Shown here: piece after piece, positions 49,496 to 59,084 of the stretch
How positions within the stretch are numbered: the first letter of the stretch is position 1
Layout of the letters: each line of letters begins with the position of its first letter
DNA from: Planococcus versutus
Lineage (GTDB): Bacteria > Bacillota > Bacilli > Bacillales_A > Planococcaceae
Direction of reading: 5' to 3'
Assembly (NCBI RefSeq): GCF_001186155.3
Contig: NZ_CP016540.2
Coordinates: forward strand, 1,962,001-2,026,000
DNA: 64,000 nucleotides
Made by a program: the position numbers and the translations under genes
Notes under the pieces: model-generated
What the model was told of the DNA's origin: nothing
The model's input: only the letters and a program-made list of their open reading frames with translations
The model's database searches: none

Positions 49496-50143
49496 TCAAA
49501 AATTTAATAATTTTTTCTTTAGTACATATTCGACTAATTCAGGTCTGCTCTTTAACTGTAACTTCTCCATAATTTTGGCTTTATGCGCTTCTACTGTTTT
49601 CACAGAAATAAAAAGTTTTTGAGCAATTTCTTTATTTCCGTATCCTTTTGCAACTAAAGGAAGCACTTCAATTTCCCGTTTAGACAATAATTCGAAAGGA
49701 TCAGACTCTTTTACTTTATGATCTTTGTTTACTAATTCGCGAACTAAAGACGTAGCCATTTTCGGATGAATATAAGTTCCTCCACTATAAATAACTCGAA
49801 TTGCTTGAAGTAATTCTTCATCGGGTGCACTTTTTAGCATATAACCAGAAGCACCATTTTTTAATACATGGAATAGATATTCTTCGTCGTCATGCATCGT
49901 TAAAATCAGAATTTTGGTTTCAGGAAAGTCTTCTTTGATTTTTCCAGTTGCTACTAATCCACTTTCTCCTGGTGGCATGCTCAAATCTAACAATAATACA
50001 TCCGGTTGGTGTTTAGCTACCATTTGATAAGCTTCGATTCCATCTGCTGCCATCGCAATAACTTCCATGTCTTCTTGGAAATTAAGGATCATTGAAAATC
50101 CACTTCTAACAATGGCATGGTCATCGGCTATGACGATTTTCAT
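49496..50143 (-). CDS. nreC: Response regulator NreC
   Basis: NarL/LuxR-type regulator, 215 residues. Receiver with DDH and phospho-acceptor Asp53 ([13 protein letters not shown]), then a helix-turn-helix ([22 protein letters not shown]). Activates nar and nir genes without oxygen in staphylococci. It overlaps nreB by 4 bp. Confidence 0.95.
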   Translation of the reverse strand: MKIVIADDHAIVRSGFSMILNFQEDMEVIAMAADGIEAYQMVAKHQPDVLLLDLSMPPGESGLVATGKIKEDFPETKILILTMHDDEEYLFHVLKNGASGYMLKSAPDEELLQAIRVIYSGGTYIHPKMATSLVRELVNKDHKVKESDPFELLSKREIEVLPLVAKGYGNKEIAQKLFISVKTVEAHKAKIMEKLQLKSRPELVEYVLKKKLLNF

Positions 50144-51216
50144 TTCGCCACCTCCCGCTTTTCATTTAAAGGTACACGTAAGTTTACTGTTGTTCCTTTC
50201 GAAATTTCAGAATTAATGGTTAAATTACCTTGCACCAACTCAGCGCGTTCATTCATACCAAACAAACCAAGACCCGTACCGATAGGATTGGATCCCAGTT
50301 TGAATCCAACTCCTCCATCTTTCACAACTAAACGTAAAGTATTTACTTCTTCAAACAATAGAACTTCAACAACTTCAACTTGCGCATATTTTATGGCATT
50401 GAAAATCGCTTCTTGACAGACTCTGTATAGAACCGTTTCCACTTCGTTTTCATAACGTGTTTTTTTAATGGTCGACACAAAGTTTACCGTTAAACCAAAA
50501 CTTTCTTCTAGTCGTTTAAAATGAGAGCGAAAAGCTGCTTCTAAACCGAAATCATCAAGCGCAGAAGGCCGCAATTCAACCGATAAATTCCGAATGTCAT
50601 CCATCAAGCGAAGCAAAGTTGACATGCTTTCACTTGTTTTCTTTAACACATCTTCATCTTTGGTCATGTACTTTAAAGCACGCAAATCAACAACCGCACT
50701 TAATAGTTCTTGAGCCACACTGTCATGCAACTCTCTTGAAATTCTTTTCCGTTCGTTTTCTTGTGCTTTAATAACATTTTTCATCATTGTATTTTGTTGA
50801 AGTTTGTTTTGCGTTTCAAATTTAATGGATAAATCTCTTAAAATAAATACCCTTGTTCCTTTTTCAGGATCGATGACATGGAATGTTGCAGAATACGGTA
50901 TAGTCCCTTTTCCTACGGTCTCTAAAAATACTTGAAAAGAAGAAAAATCTGAATGATTAAAGCTAGTGAAGTAACAATCCTCACAAGTCATCAGTTTACT
51001 TTCATTCGTGTACCCTCTGCAGACCATACACAGAGCATCTTCTGCTCCTTTTTTCAATTGCTCTAACGCTTGAACATCCATAATTTTTTCTGCCGCCGGA
51101 TTCATTGATATGGTTTTACCTTCACTTGAAAAAAACAAAATGGCTTCTGAACTGTTTGCATACATTTTTAGCATCAGGTCAACTAATTGATCTTTTTCAT
51201 TAGAAATCAACTCCAC
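50140..51216 (-). CDS. nreB: Oxygen-sensing histidine kinase NreB
   Basis: Cytoplasmic kinase of 358 residues. N-terminal PAS domain with Cys63, Cys66, Cys78 and Cys81 (CMVC...CEDC), the same 3-12-3 spacing as the oxygen-sensing [4Fe-4S] cluster of S. carnosus NreB. Phospho-acceptor His164 in [13 protein letters not shown], then an ATPase domain with [19 protein letters not shown]. Start is GTG at 51216, six bases after AAAGGA, inside the end of nreA. Confidence 0.96.
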   Translation of the reverse strand: MELISNEKDQLVDLMLKMYANSSEAILFFSSEGKTISMNPAAEKIMDVQALEQLKKGAEDALCMVCRGYTNESKLMTCEDCYFTSFNHSDFSSFQVFLETVGKGTIPYSATFHVIDPEKGTRVFILRDLSIKFETQNKLQQNTMMKNVIKAQENERKRISRELHDSVAQELLSAVVDLRALKYMTKDEDVLKKTSESMSTLLRLMDDIRNLSVELRPSALDDFGLEAAFRSHFKRLEESFGLTVNFVSTIKKTRYENEVETVLYRVCQEAIFNAIKYAQVEVVEVLLFEEVNTLRLVVKDGGVGFKLGSNPIGTGLGLFGMNERAELVQGNLTINSEISKGTTVNLRVPLNEKREVAK

Positions 51217-51665
51217 ATCAATTCCTTTCCATCCAACGTGCCTATATCAGATTTAGACATGCTAATCAACATGTCCAATCTTTCTGGTGTCATCAAATGA
51301 GGTTCTCGAAATCCAGCTAAGAGAACCCCTACCACTCTTCCGCTATGCCATAAAGGCGTAGCGCCTATACTCAAAATTTTTTCTAATTTCAAAATTGGAT
51401 AATTGAACAAATCATTTTTTACAGTGAATTCTTCCACATCTGCCATCAGTAATGGTTTACCGTTTTTAAATACGCCTCCCGCAATTCCTTTTCCTGATTG
51501 CAAAACTACTTTCTTGATGCGTTCACTTATAGTACCTGAAGTATACTGCCATTTTAATACATGCATATTTTCCGCCGATTCGACTAAAGCCAGCGCAATA
51601 ATATCACAATGAAGAGCTTCTCTTATTTTTTCAATCTGCACTTGATAATCTTTGTTGGTATTCAT
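51207..51665 (-). CDS. nreA: Nitrate-binding GAF protein NreA
   Basis: GAF-domain protein of 152 residues that in S. carnosus binds nitrate and restrains NreB, giving joint control by oxygen and nitrate. Segments VLQSGKGIAGGVFKNGKPLL and HSGRVVGVLLAGFREPH fit the GAF fold. GAF-protein-before-kinase order supports the name. ATG after AGGAG; overlaps nreB by 10 bp. Confidence 0.92.
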   Translation of the reverse strand: MNTNKDYQVQIEKIREALHCDIIALALVESAENMHVLKWQYTSGTISERIKKVVLQSGKGIAGGVFKNGKPLLMADVEEFTVKNDLFNYPILKLEKILSIGATPLWHSGRVVGVLLAGFREPHLMTPERLDMLISMSKSDIGTLDGKELMWS

Positions 51666-51681
51666 ACTTTGGTCTCCTATG

Positions 51682-51708
51682 AAACTAAAAGAGAATTTCT
51701 TTTAGTTT
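51682..51708 (-). repeat. Hairpin at the narI-nreA junction
   Basis: A perfect inverted repeat AAACTAAAAGA with TCTTTTAGTTT around a 5-base loop spans the narI stop codon. It is not followed by a T run, so it looks more like an RNA stability or processing element than a full terminator. Confidence 0.6.
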
Positions 51709-52391
51709 GTTGGTTTATGTCTTCTATATAGGATATAACTTCTGCCTACATAATTCAACGGAACACTCCATACATGTACGAGACGTGAAAATGGCCAAAA
51801 CGCAAATATCGCAAAGCCTGTTAATACATGAATTTTGAAAGACAATGGCACACTTGCCATAATAGCTGGGTTGGCGTTAAATAAAAACAAATCGCGGAAC
51901 CAAACAGATATTGTCATTCTATAATCAAATTCAGGTTGTACAATATTTGTCACTAAAGTTGCATACATACCGACAAAAACAATAAATAATAACAGAGCGT
52001 TAACTGCTAAATCAGAGAAAGAACTCAACTTCCGAACGCTTGAGATCGTGAATCGACGAAAGGTTAGAATAAACATGCCAATCAATGTCATAAAACCGAA
52101 AATCCCTCCGATATAAATGGCACCAATGTGGTAAAGATGAGGACTAACCCCCATCGCATTCATCCATGAAATCGGAATAACTAATCCCCCAATATGACCA
52201 AAAATAACTGGGATGATGCCCATATGAAACAAAAGACTTCCCATCATTAACTGTTTTTTTTCAATAAATTCACTGGACTTAGCTGTCCAGTGAAATTTAT
52301 CAATGCCATATCGGTAAAGATGACCAAAGATGAAAATGGCTATACAAAGATAAGGAAAGACCACCCAAATAAACTTATCTAGCGTTTCCAT
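51702..52391 (-). CDS. narI: Respiratory nitrate reductase gamma subunit
   Basis: Membrane cytochrome b that takes electrons from menaquinol and passes them to NarH. Five hydrophobic segments in 229 residues, with His heme ligands in LLFHMGIIPVIFGHIGG and in the late helix SFKIHVLTGFA. Start ATG 52391 seven bases after AGGAGGTG; an upstream in-frame start lies within narJ and is unlikely. Overlaps narJ by 17 bp. Confidence 0.96.
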   Translation of the reverse strand: METLDKFIWVVFPYLCIAIFIFGHLYRYGIDKFHWTAKSSEFIEKKQLMMGSLLFHMGIIPVIFGHIGGLVIPISWMNAMGVSPHLYHIGAIYIGGIFGFMTLIGMFILTFRRFTISSVRKLSSFSDLAVNALLLFIVFVGMYATLVTNIVQPEFDYRMTISVWFRDLFLFNANPAIMASVPLSFKIHVLTGFAIFAFWPFSRLVHVWSVPLNYVGRSYILYRRHKPTN

Positions 52392-52953
52392 CTGCAGGCA
52401 CCTCCTGCTCGATACATATCTTAAAGGTCTCACGTAGTCCTTTAACAAGATGGAAATAAGGACTGTTTTTTTTCTCTAATGATTTTAACAAATGATAGGT
52501 TCCGTCTTCTAATACAGCAATTAAAATATGAAAAGTTTGTGGTGCACGAGGATCTCCTATCCATTCTGCTGCATATAGAAATTCACAAATTAGCGGCAAA
52601 AAATCCGATAGCTCTGAATCTGGCATTTCAAGACCGAACATTTCATACGAAACTTTTAATTTTGCTAGCATCTGTCCACGTTCTTTGGCATCTTCAAATT
52701 TAAAATACGTCATAAACAAGGTACTATCTTTGTCAAAATCGAAAATATCTGTATACATTTCTTGAATTTGATCCAAACTCATGTCATGCATTAAGTTCCA
52801 ATATCGCCAAGCATGTTCATATGCCGGATGATCCACATCAAACGATTCCTCGATTTGCGACGGGTGAAAATCGAGTTTTTCAGGATAGGTCAAGTGATGC
52901 GCAATAAAACCGAATGACTGCTTGTATCGATAGAGTTTTTCTAAATTAATCAC
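52375..52953 (-). CDS. narJ: Nitrate reductase assembly chaperone NarJ
   Basis: Cytoplasmic chaperone that helps insert the molybdenum cofactor in NarG; not part of the final enzyme. 192 residues from GTG 52953, eight bases after GGAGG; longer in-frame starts lie within narH and would add an alien N-terminus. It begins INLEKLYRYKQSF and has family segments LTYPEKLDFHP and LPLICEFL. Overlaps narH by 8 bp and narI by 17 bp. Confidence 0.94.
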   Translation of the reverse strand: MINLEKLYRYKQSFGFIAHHLTYPEKLDFHPSQIEESFDVDHPAYEHAWRYWNLMHDMSLDQIQEMYTDIFDFDKDSTLFMTYFKFEDAKERGQMLAKLKVSYEMFGLEMPDSELSDFLPLICEFLYAAEWIGDPRAPQTFHILIAVLEDGTYHLLKSLEKKNSPYFHLVKGLRETFKICIEQEVPADGNAR

Positions 52954-54532
52954 GCCATATACCTCCGTAGAAATTTTCTTCGTAAATTTCTTTCCCCGTC
53001 TTCGTAGCAGTGCCGGTCGGACTTGAAGTTGCAGGGCCACAACTATCACAAGAACCACCAGAATCAGTTCCCCATCCTCCCATACCTTCAGTATCATAGC
53101 CTTCCATTCCTTGAGCACGATATGGATTTACGCGACCTTCGCGATGTGTGGTTGGAATAACAAAACGATCTTCGTATTTCGCAATTGCCAGTAACCGATA
53201 CATTTTTTCTGTTTGGTGTGCCGTCATGCCAATTCGTTCTAAGCGACTTTCATCAAAATCTTTCCCTGTTGTTTTAGCACGCATGTAAGAACGCATCATT
53301 GCCATACGTTGTAATGATTTTTTCACTGTTTCCGTGTCGCCAGCTGTCAGCATATTTGCCAAATACTGAATAGGTGTCCGCATTTCTTCAATTGCAGGAA
53401 AAATCATATCTGGATTTTTAATCGAATCTTTTCCTTCAAAATAATTCATGATTGGACTAAGTGGTGGGACATACCAAACCATTGGTAGTGTTCGATATTC
53501 TGGGTGAAGTGGAAAAGCCAATTGATGTTCAATCGCGAGTTTGTATACAGGCGAATTTTGGGCTGCTTCGATCCAATCTTCTGAAATGCCATCTTTTCGT
53601 GCCAAAGCGATCATTTCTGGATCGAACGGATCGATAAACAAATCACATTGCGCTTTGTACAAATCTTTTTCATCCGGTGTAGAAGCCACTTCTAAAACAC
53701 GATCTGCATCATATAGAAGAACTCCCAAATAACGAATGCGTCCTGTGCATGTTTCCGAACACACTGTAGGCAATCCTGACTCAATGCGTGGGAAACAGAA
53801 TGTACATTTTTCAGCTTTATTGGTTTGCCAGTTAAAGTATACTTTTTTGTATGGACAACCTGTCATACAATAGCGCCAGCCTCGACAAGCTTCTTGGTCG
53901 ACTAACACAATGCCATCTTCTTCACGCTTATAAATGGCACCAGAAGGACAACTTGCTACACAGCTTGGATTTAAACAATGTTCACAAAGCCTTGGCAAGT
54001 AAACCATAAAGGCTTTATCAAAATTGAATTTAATTTCCTCTTCTATTTTCTGGATGTTTGGATCGAGTGGTCCTGTAATGTGTGCTCCTGCTAGATCATC
54101 TTCCCAGTTTGGACCCCAATCAAGGTCCATTTTTTTCCCTGTGATAACTGAATGCGCACGTGCCACTGGTGAATGTTCTAATTCACCAGCATTGGTCAAG
54201 TGCTCATAATTATAGGTCCAAGGCTCATAATAATCTTTCATTTCTGGCATGTCCGGGTTGTAAAAGATTTTTCCCAATGCGACTTTCGATAACTTATTGC
54301 CTGATTTTAACTCTAATTTCCCTTTGCGAAGTTGCCAGCCGCCTTTGTACAGTTCTTGGTCTTCCCAGCGTTTCGGATACCCAATGCCCGGTTTTGTCTC
54401 TACGTTGTTAAACCACATATATTCGGCACCTTTACGGTTGGTCCAAGTGGTTTTGCAAGTGACACTACAGGTATGACAACCGATACATTTATCTAAATTC
54501 ATCACCATCGCTACTTGTGCTTTAATCTTCAA
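52946..54532 (-). CDS. narH: Respiratory nitrate reductase beta subunit
   Basis: Iron-sulfur subunit with four clusters that links NarI to NarG. Cys groups: CIGCHTCSVTC near the N-terminus, CEHCLNPSCVASC, CRGWRYCMTGCPYKK (the Trp marks the 3Fe-4S site) and CTFCFPRIESG. Length 528 from TTG 54532, nine bases after AGGAGG; this gives MKIKAQVAMVMNLDK as in known NarH. The C-terminus holds a Gly/Ser/Cys-rich tail. Overlaps narG by 11 bp. Confidence 0.97.
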   Translation of the reverse strand: MKIKAQVAMVMNLDKCIGCHTCSVTCKTTWTNRKGAEYMWFNNVETKPGIGYPKRWEDQELYKGGWQLRKGKLELKSGNKLSKVALGKIFYNPDMPEMKDYYEPWTYNYEHLTNAGELEHSPVARAHSVITGKKMDLDWGPNWEDDLAGAHITGPLDPNIQKIEEEIKFNFDKAFMVYLPRLCEHCLNPSCVASCPSGAIYKREEDGIVLVDQEACRGWRYCMTGCPYKKVYFNWQTNKAEKCTFCFPRIESGLPTVCSETCTGRIRYLGVLLYDADRVLEVASTPDEKDLYKAQCDLFIDPFDPEMIALARKDGISEDWIEAAQNSPVYKLAIEHQLAFPLHPEYRTLPMVWYVPPLSPIMNYFEGKDSIKNPDMIFPAIEEMRTPIQYLANMLTAGDTETVKKSLQRMAMMRSYMRAKTTGKDFDESRLERIGMTAHQTEKMYRLLAIAKYEDRFVIPTTHREGRVNPYRAQGMEGYDTEGMGGWGTDSGGSCDSCGPATSSPTGTATKTGKEIYEENFYGGIWRD

Positions 54533-57500
54533 GCCAGTCAACCTCCTTCATTTTTCGGACTGCAACGTATTCATCACGCTGATTGCCAATGGGTCCATAA
54601 TAGTTGAAACCATAGCTAAGTTGAGCGTATCCTCCAACCATTTGAGTCGGCTTCATGTGAATGCGTGTTGGCGCATTGTGACTGCCGCCTCGTGTGTCTG
54701 TAATTTCAGAGCCAGGTACTTGAATATGCTTGTCTTGTGCGTGGTACATGAACATTGTGCCTCTTGGCATGCGATGACTGACAACAGCACGAGCCGTAAC
54801 TACACCGTTTCGGTTGTAAACTTCGAGCCAGGCATTGTCATCGATATCGTGTGCTTTTGCATCTTCGTTATTGATCCAAACAGTCGGACCTCCACGGAAT
54901 AATGTCAGCATGTGTTGATTGTCTTGGTAAGTAGAGTGGATATTCCATTTTCCATGAGGTGTTAAGTAACGCAAGACAAGTGAATCTACGCCACCTTTTA
55001 TTTTTTTATCATTTTTTCCAAAAACCATTGGCGGTAAGGTTGGTTTATAGATTGGCAATGCCTCTCCGTATTGTTGGAAAATTTCATGATCGATATAAAA
55101 ATGCTGTCTGCCTGTCAACGTCCGGAAAGGCACTAGCCGTTCAATATTGGTTGTAAATGGCGAATAACGTCTGCCCATTTTGTTTGATCCACTAAATACG
55201 GGTGTTGGAATAACTTCACGTGGTTGAACCGTAATGCTTTGGAAAGTAATTTTCTCTGCTGCACGGTCTGCAGAAATGTCTCTCAGTTCGACACCTGTAT
55301 CTTTTTCAGCTTCAATATACGCTTTTTGTGATACTCGTCCATTTGTTGCTGAAGATAGATTTAACATAGCATCTGCCACTTGGCGAGCTGTTTGAATTTT
55401 TGGTAAGCCGTTTTTAATTGAGTCATCGAAATGAGTCCCATTAATATGTTTCAATTCTTCATATTCTTCTGCTACAGAAAAACTAACACCGTGTGCACCC
55501 GTTTTACCAATAGATAAATTAGGCCCAAGCGTAATGTATTTATCGTAAATCTTAGTAAAGTCTCGTTCTACGATACTGAAGTTAGGCATTGTTTTTCCTG
55601 GTATCGCTTCGATTTCTCCTTTAGCCCAATCTTTCACAACTCCCATAGGCTGTGAAATTTCACTGATTGAGTCATGTGCAAGAGGCGTAATCACGACATC
55701 TTTGTATACACCAGGTAAATGCGTTCCTGCCATTTCTGAGAACTTTTCAGCTAATTTCGCGTAAATATCCCAATCAGAACGAGATTCCCAAAGTGGATTT
55801 ACTGCAGGATTAAATGGATGAACAAATGGGTGCATATCTGTTGAAGATAGATCCGTTTTTTCATACCAAGTAGCTGCTGGTAAGACAATATCAGCATAAA
55901 GTGGTGTTGATGTCATACGAAAATCAAGTGCTACCATCAAATCCAATTTGCCTTCCACATCTTCTCTCCATACAATTTCTTCTGGCTTTTCAGTAACGTT
56001 CGGTTCAGCCAACAAGCCATCTGATGCACCTAAAAGATGCTTCATGAAATATTCTTGGCCTTTAGCAGAACTTGAAATCAAGTTTGAACGCCAAATAAAT
56101 AATGTTCTCGGGAAATTTTCGGGTGCTCCTGGATCTTCTATTGCAAATTTTGTTTTACGTGATGTTACTTGTTCAACCGCATAATCAATAATCTCTTTAT
56201 TTGTTTTAGCACCTTTTTCAGCAGCTTCTTCTGCGAACAGCAAGCTGTTTTTGTCGAACTGTGGATAAGAAGGGAGCCATCCCAATCTTGCAGCTAACAC
56301 GTTATAATCTGCTGGATGCTGATATGCAACATTTTCAGCAAGTGGAGATGTTAAGGCATCCGTGCCACTTTCTTCATATCTCCACTGTTCTGTCGCAAAG
56401 TAAAAGAAAGAAGTGGCATTTTGCAATCTTGCTGGTCCTTGCCAGTCTTTCGCAAAAGCAATGGATGACCAACCTTCAATTGGACGACATTTTTCTTGTC
56501 CAACGTAATGAGCCCAACCTCCACCATTGACACCTTGAGACGCTGTCAAAATAACTAAGTTCAAAATCGCACGATAAATCGTATCACTATTGAACCAGTG
56601 GTTGATTCCCGCGCCCATAATAATCATGGAGCGCCCACCTGTATCAAGTGAATTTTGAGCAAATTCACGCGCAATTTGTGTCACGATTGATGCTTTAACG
56701 GAAGTAACTTTTTCTTGCCAAGCCGGTGTATAATGAGATGTTTCGTCATCGTACCCTTTTGCGTTATATTCACTATCAATACGAATAATTCCGTATTGAC
56801 TTAACATCAAATCATAAACAGTTGCTGCGTAACGCTCTGTGCCATCTGCTAACTGGACTTTTCTTGTTGGAATGACACGTTTGAAAACACCATTTCCTTG
56901 GTTATCAAAATACGGAAAAACAATTTCTTTCCACTCTTCTTGATGTCCTTCGACACTCATTGCAGGTTCTACTTTTGAACCGTCTTCATTTTCAAGAATC
57001 AAATTCCATTTTTTATCTTCTTCCCAACGCTGTCCCATCGTTCCATTTGGCACAATCAATTTGTTAGCAGCTTCGTCAAAGATGACAGGTTTCCACTCTG
57101 CATGTTGCGACGTGTCGCCTAAATCACTAGCACGTAAAAAGCGTCCACCTTTTAACGAATCTTCGTGTGGATCTAATAGGATCATAAAAGGCATATCTGT
57201 AAATTGTTTTGCATAATTAATAAACATTGGTTCTTGACGTTGTTGATAAAATTCATCTAAAATAACATGCGTCATTGCTTGTGCTAACGCAGCATCCGTT
57301 CCAGGGTGAGGAGCTAGCCAGTTGTCTGCAAATTTTACGTTTTCCGCATAATCAGGTGCAACCGATACAACTTTCGTTCCTTTATAGCGAACTTCTGTCA
57401 TAAAATGCGCATCCGGTGTTCTGGTCATTGGTACGTTTGAACCCCACATCATTAAATAACCTGCGTTATACCAATCTGATGATTCTGGAACATCTGTTTG

Positions 57501-58196
57501 TTCTCCCCAAATTTGTGGAGAGGCTGGTGGAAGATCCGCATACCAATCGTAAAAGCTCAACATTTCTCCACCTAAAAGTGAGATAAAGCGTGCTCCTGAA
57601 GCATAGCTAACCATAGACATTGCAGGAATCGGTGTAAATCCAGCGACACGATCTGGTCCATATTTTTGAATCGTATATATTAGTTGTGCTGCGATTAATT
57701 CCAGTGCATCATCCCAGTTAACACGGATATGACCCCCTTTTCCGCGTGCAGATTTGTAAAACGTAGCTTTTTCAGGGTCTTCTACAATACTTGCCCAAGC
57801 TTCTACTGGATTTGAGTGACTTGCACGAGCTGCTTTCCACAGCCTCCAAAGTCTTCCGCGCATATAAGGGTATTTAACACGCAATGGACTGTATTCATAC
57901 CAAGAAAACGTAGCGCCTCTCGGACAACCACGTGGTTCAAATTCAGGCATATCAGGTCCACAAGATGGATAATCGATTTGCTGGTTTTCCCAAGTAATAA
58001 TTCCATTTTTCACAAATACTTTCCAACTACATGATCCAGTACAGTTTACGCCGTGCGTTGTGCGTACCACTTTATCGTGTGACCATCTTTGACGGTACAT
58101 GTTTTCCCAATCTCGGCTTTTTTCCTCCAAGATCGACCAACTGCCCGAATAACTTTCTACTGGTTTAAAGAAATTTAATCCGAATTTTTTCTTCAT
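54522..58196 (-). CDS. narG: Respiratory nitrate reductase alpha subunit
   Basis: Molybdenum bis-MGD catalytic subunit reducing nitrate to nitrite on the cytoplasmic side. The FS0 cluster ligands are His48, Cys52, Cys56 and Cys91; the Mo ligand Asp221 is in FYDWYADLPPASPQIWGEQ. Length 1224 is usual. It is the first gene of the narGHJI-nreABC operon; ATG follows AAGGAGTG by 10 bases. The long open frames on the opposite strand are shadows. Confidence 0.98.
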   Translation of the reverse strand: MKKKFGLNFFKPVESYSGSWSILEEKSRDWENMYRQRWSHDKVVRTTHGVNCTGSCSWKVFVKNGIITWENQQIDYPSCGPDMPEFEPRGCPRGATFSWYEYSPLRVKYPYMRGRLWRLWKAARASHSNPVEAWASIVEDPEKATFYKSARGKGGHIRVNWDDALELIAAQLIYTIQKYGPDRVAGFTPIPAMSMVSYASGARFISLLGGEMLSFYDWYADLPPASPQIWGEQTDVPESSDWYNAGYLMMWGSNVPMTRTPDAHFMTEVRYKGTKVVSVAPDYAENVKFADNWLAPHPGTDAALAQAMTHVILDEFYQQRQEPMFINYAKQFTDMPFMILLDPHEDSLKGGRFLRASDLGDTSQHAEWKPVIFDEAANKLIVPNGTMGQRWEEDKKWNLILENEDGSKVEPAMSVEGHQEEWKEIVFPYFDNQGNGVFKRVIPTRKVQLADGTERYAATVYDLMLSQYGIIRIDSEYNAKGYDDETSHYTPAWQEKVTSVKASIVTQIAREFAQNSLDTGGRSMIIMGAGINHWFNSDTIYRAILNLVILTASQGVNGGGWAHYVGQEKCRPIEGWSSIAFAKDWQGPARLQNATSFFYFATEQWRYEESGTDALTSPLAENVAYQHPADYNVLAARLGWLPSYPQFDKNSLLFAEEAAEKGAKTNKEIIDYAVEQVTSRKTKFAIEDPGAPENFPRTLFIWRSNLISSSAKGQEYFMKHLLGASDGLLAEPNVTEKPEEIVWREDVEGKLDLMVALDFRMTSTPLYADIVLPAATWYEKTDLSSTDMHPFVHPFNPAVNPLWESRSDWDIYAKLAEKFSEMAGTHLPGVYKDVVITPLAHDSISEISQPMGVVKDWAKGEIEAIPGKTMPNFSIVERDFTKIYDKYITLGPNLSIGKTGAHGVSFSVAEEYEELKHINGTHFDDSIKNGLPKIQTARQVADAMLNLSSATNGRVSQKAYIEAEKDTGVELRDISADRAAEKITFQSITVQPREVIPTPVFSGSNKMGRRYSPFTTNIERLVPFRTLTGRQHFYIDHEIFQQYGEALPIYKPTLPPMVFGKNDKKIKGGVDSLVLRYLTPHGKWNIHSTYQDNQHMLTLFRGGPTVWINNEDAKAHDIDDNAWLEVYNRNGVVTARAVVSHRMPRGTMFMYHAQDKHIQVPGSEITDTRGGSHNAPTRIHMKPTQMVGGYAQLSYGFNYYGPIGNQRDEYVAVRKMKEVDWLED

Positions 58197-58268
58197 CGCT
58201 TATACACACTCCTTCTCAGAATGAAAGACATTGAAGGGAATCAATTAAAAATTCATTCGTATACCCTT

Positions 58269-58334
58269 ATTATGTTAGTCGCACACAAAAGTTCACATTA
58301 GGGAATGTCCTATTGAACCATTGGAATTCCCTTG
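58269..58334 (-). promoter_or_regulatory. narG promoter with two NreC-like operators
   Basis: Minus-strand -10 box CATAAT at 58269-58274 with a poor -35. The dyad TAGGA-N4-CCCTA at 58299-58312 has its centre 43.5 bp from the predicted start site. A weaker copy, CAAGGGAATTCCAA at 58321-58334, is centred 21 bp further upstream. The placing fits a class of activator that contacts polymerase at a weak -35 box. Confidence 0.7.
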
Positions 58335-58425
58335 TTCATTGAAAATTGAAACGATCCGATACTATTTCCTCACTATTTTTCTGCTTATTTCTGGCGATTT
58401 CTGAGAAAATGCTGTGAGTTTTCTG

Positions 58426-58459
58426 CCTTCTTATACTTATAGCTACAAGTAGAAGAAGG
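58426..58459. repeat. 34-bp inverted repeat in the nar intergenic region
   Basis: CCTTCTTATACTT pairs with AAGTAGAAGAAGG (one mismatch) around an 8-base loop. No T run follows on either strand, so it is not a standard terminator. It may be an operator or an insulating hairpin. Confidence 0.6.
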
Positions 58460-58561
58460 TATTTGTGAAACTAGTTATGTACTTTTATGAGATTAAACTT
58501 CCAAAATACTCCATTTCCCAAGAATTTCTTGTCACTTAACCTCTTATTCCTAACACTCGAT

Positions 58562-58631
58562 TAGGGACTTCCCTCTTTTGCAAAAGGAAATGCCCTAGCT
58601 GGAAAATCAATGGTTTTTATCATGTTATACT
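58562..58631 (+). promoter_or_regulatory. Hemerythrin-SEC-C promoter with two NreC-like operators
   Basis: TAGGG-N4-CCCTC at 58562-58575 and AAGGA-N4-CCCTA at 58584-58597, centres 22 bp apart, precede a TATACT -10 box at 58626-58631 that has no good -35. The centres are 69.5 and 47.5 bp upstream of the predicted start site. Confidence 0.68.
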
Positions 58632-58652
58632 GAAAAAAAATGAGGGGAATGA

Positions 58653-59084
58653 ATGATTATGTCAGGACCATCTTTGCGCCAGTTACATGCTCATCACGCG
58701 ATTCATCAAGGCGCCTTATCTGGAGCGCTAACTAAAACGGAGGAAGTAGAAGACTTGTTAAGAGCTAAAGAATTTGAAGTTGCGCGTCAAGCAGCAGATC
58801 ATTTATTGGAGTTTTGGGAAACGCGTATCATTAGCCATGCTGATGCAGAAGAAGAAGGCTTTTATCAAGACATGATTCAACAAAAACCAGAACTTGAGAA
58901 AGCGGTTATTGACTTAACACGCGATCACGACATTTTACGAATCATTGCAGCTGATATTAAACAATTGCTTGTTGAAGAAGGACTGAGCTATGAAGTCATG
59001 AAACAATTTCACGCACTACTTGTAGTAAATGCTATTCATAGTCGCGAAGAAGAACGCATGCTACTAAAGGAGCCTTCAGTATGA
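58653..59084 (+). CDS. Hemerythrin HHE domain protein
   Basis: A second, shorter hemerythrin-like protein (143 residues) with His/Glu ligands in LRQLHAHHAIHQG, ISHADAEEEGFYQDM, TRDHDILRI and AIHSREEERM. Possibly a diiron oxygen or nitric oxide binding protein. GAGGGG precedes ATG 58653; an ATG two codons later is also possible. Overlaps the next gene by 4 bp. NreC-like sites upstream tie it to nitrate respiration. Confidence 0.85.
   Translation: MIMSGPSLRQLHAHHAIHQGALSGALTKTEEVEDLLRAKEFEVARQAADHLLEFWETRIISHADAEEEGFYQDMIQQKPELEKAVIDLTRDHDILRIIAADIKQLLVEEGLSYEVMKQFHALLVVNAIHSREEERMLLKEPSV

Larger units (their letters stand above)
58197..58652. other. Divergent intergenic region of narG and the hemerythrin operon
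   Basis: 456 bp with no gene. It holds the narG promoter at the left, the hemerythrin promoter at the right, an unexplained 34-bp dyad at 58426-58459 in the middle, and otherwise AT-rich sequence. Confidence 0.7.

Noticed and set aside
52954..53118. Extra 55-residue N-terminus on narJ
   Set aside because: It lies entirely within narH, has no ribosome site, and would make NarJ much longer than its family; GTG 52953 has a good site.
54522..58196. Several open frames of 60-93 codons opposite narG and narH
   Set aside because: They have no ribosome sites, odd composition, and lie fully inside certain genes on the other strand.
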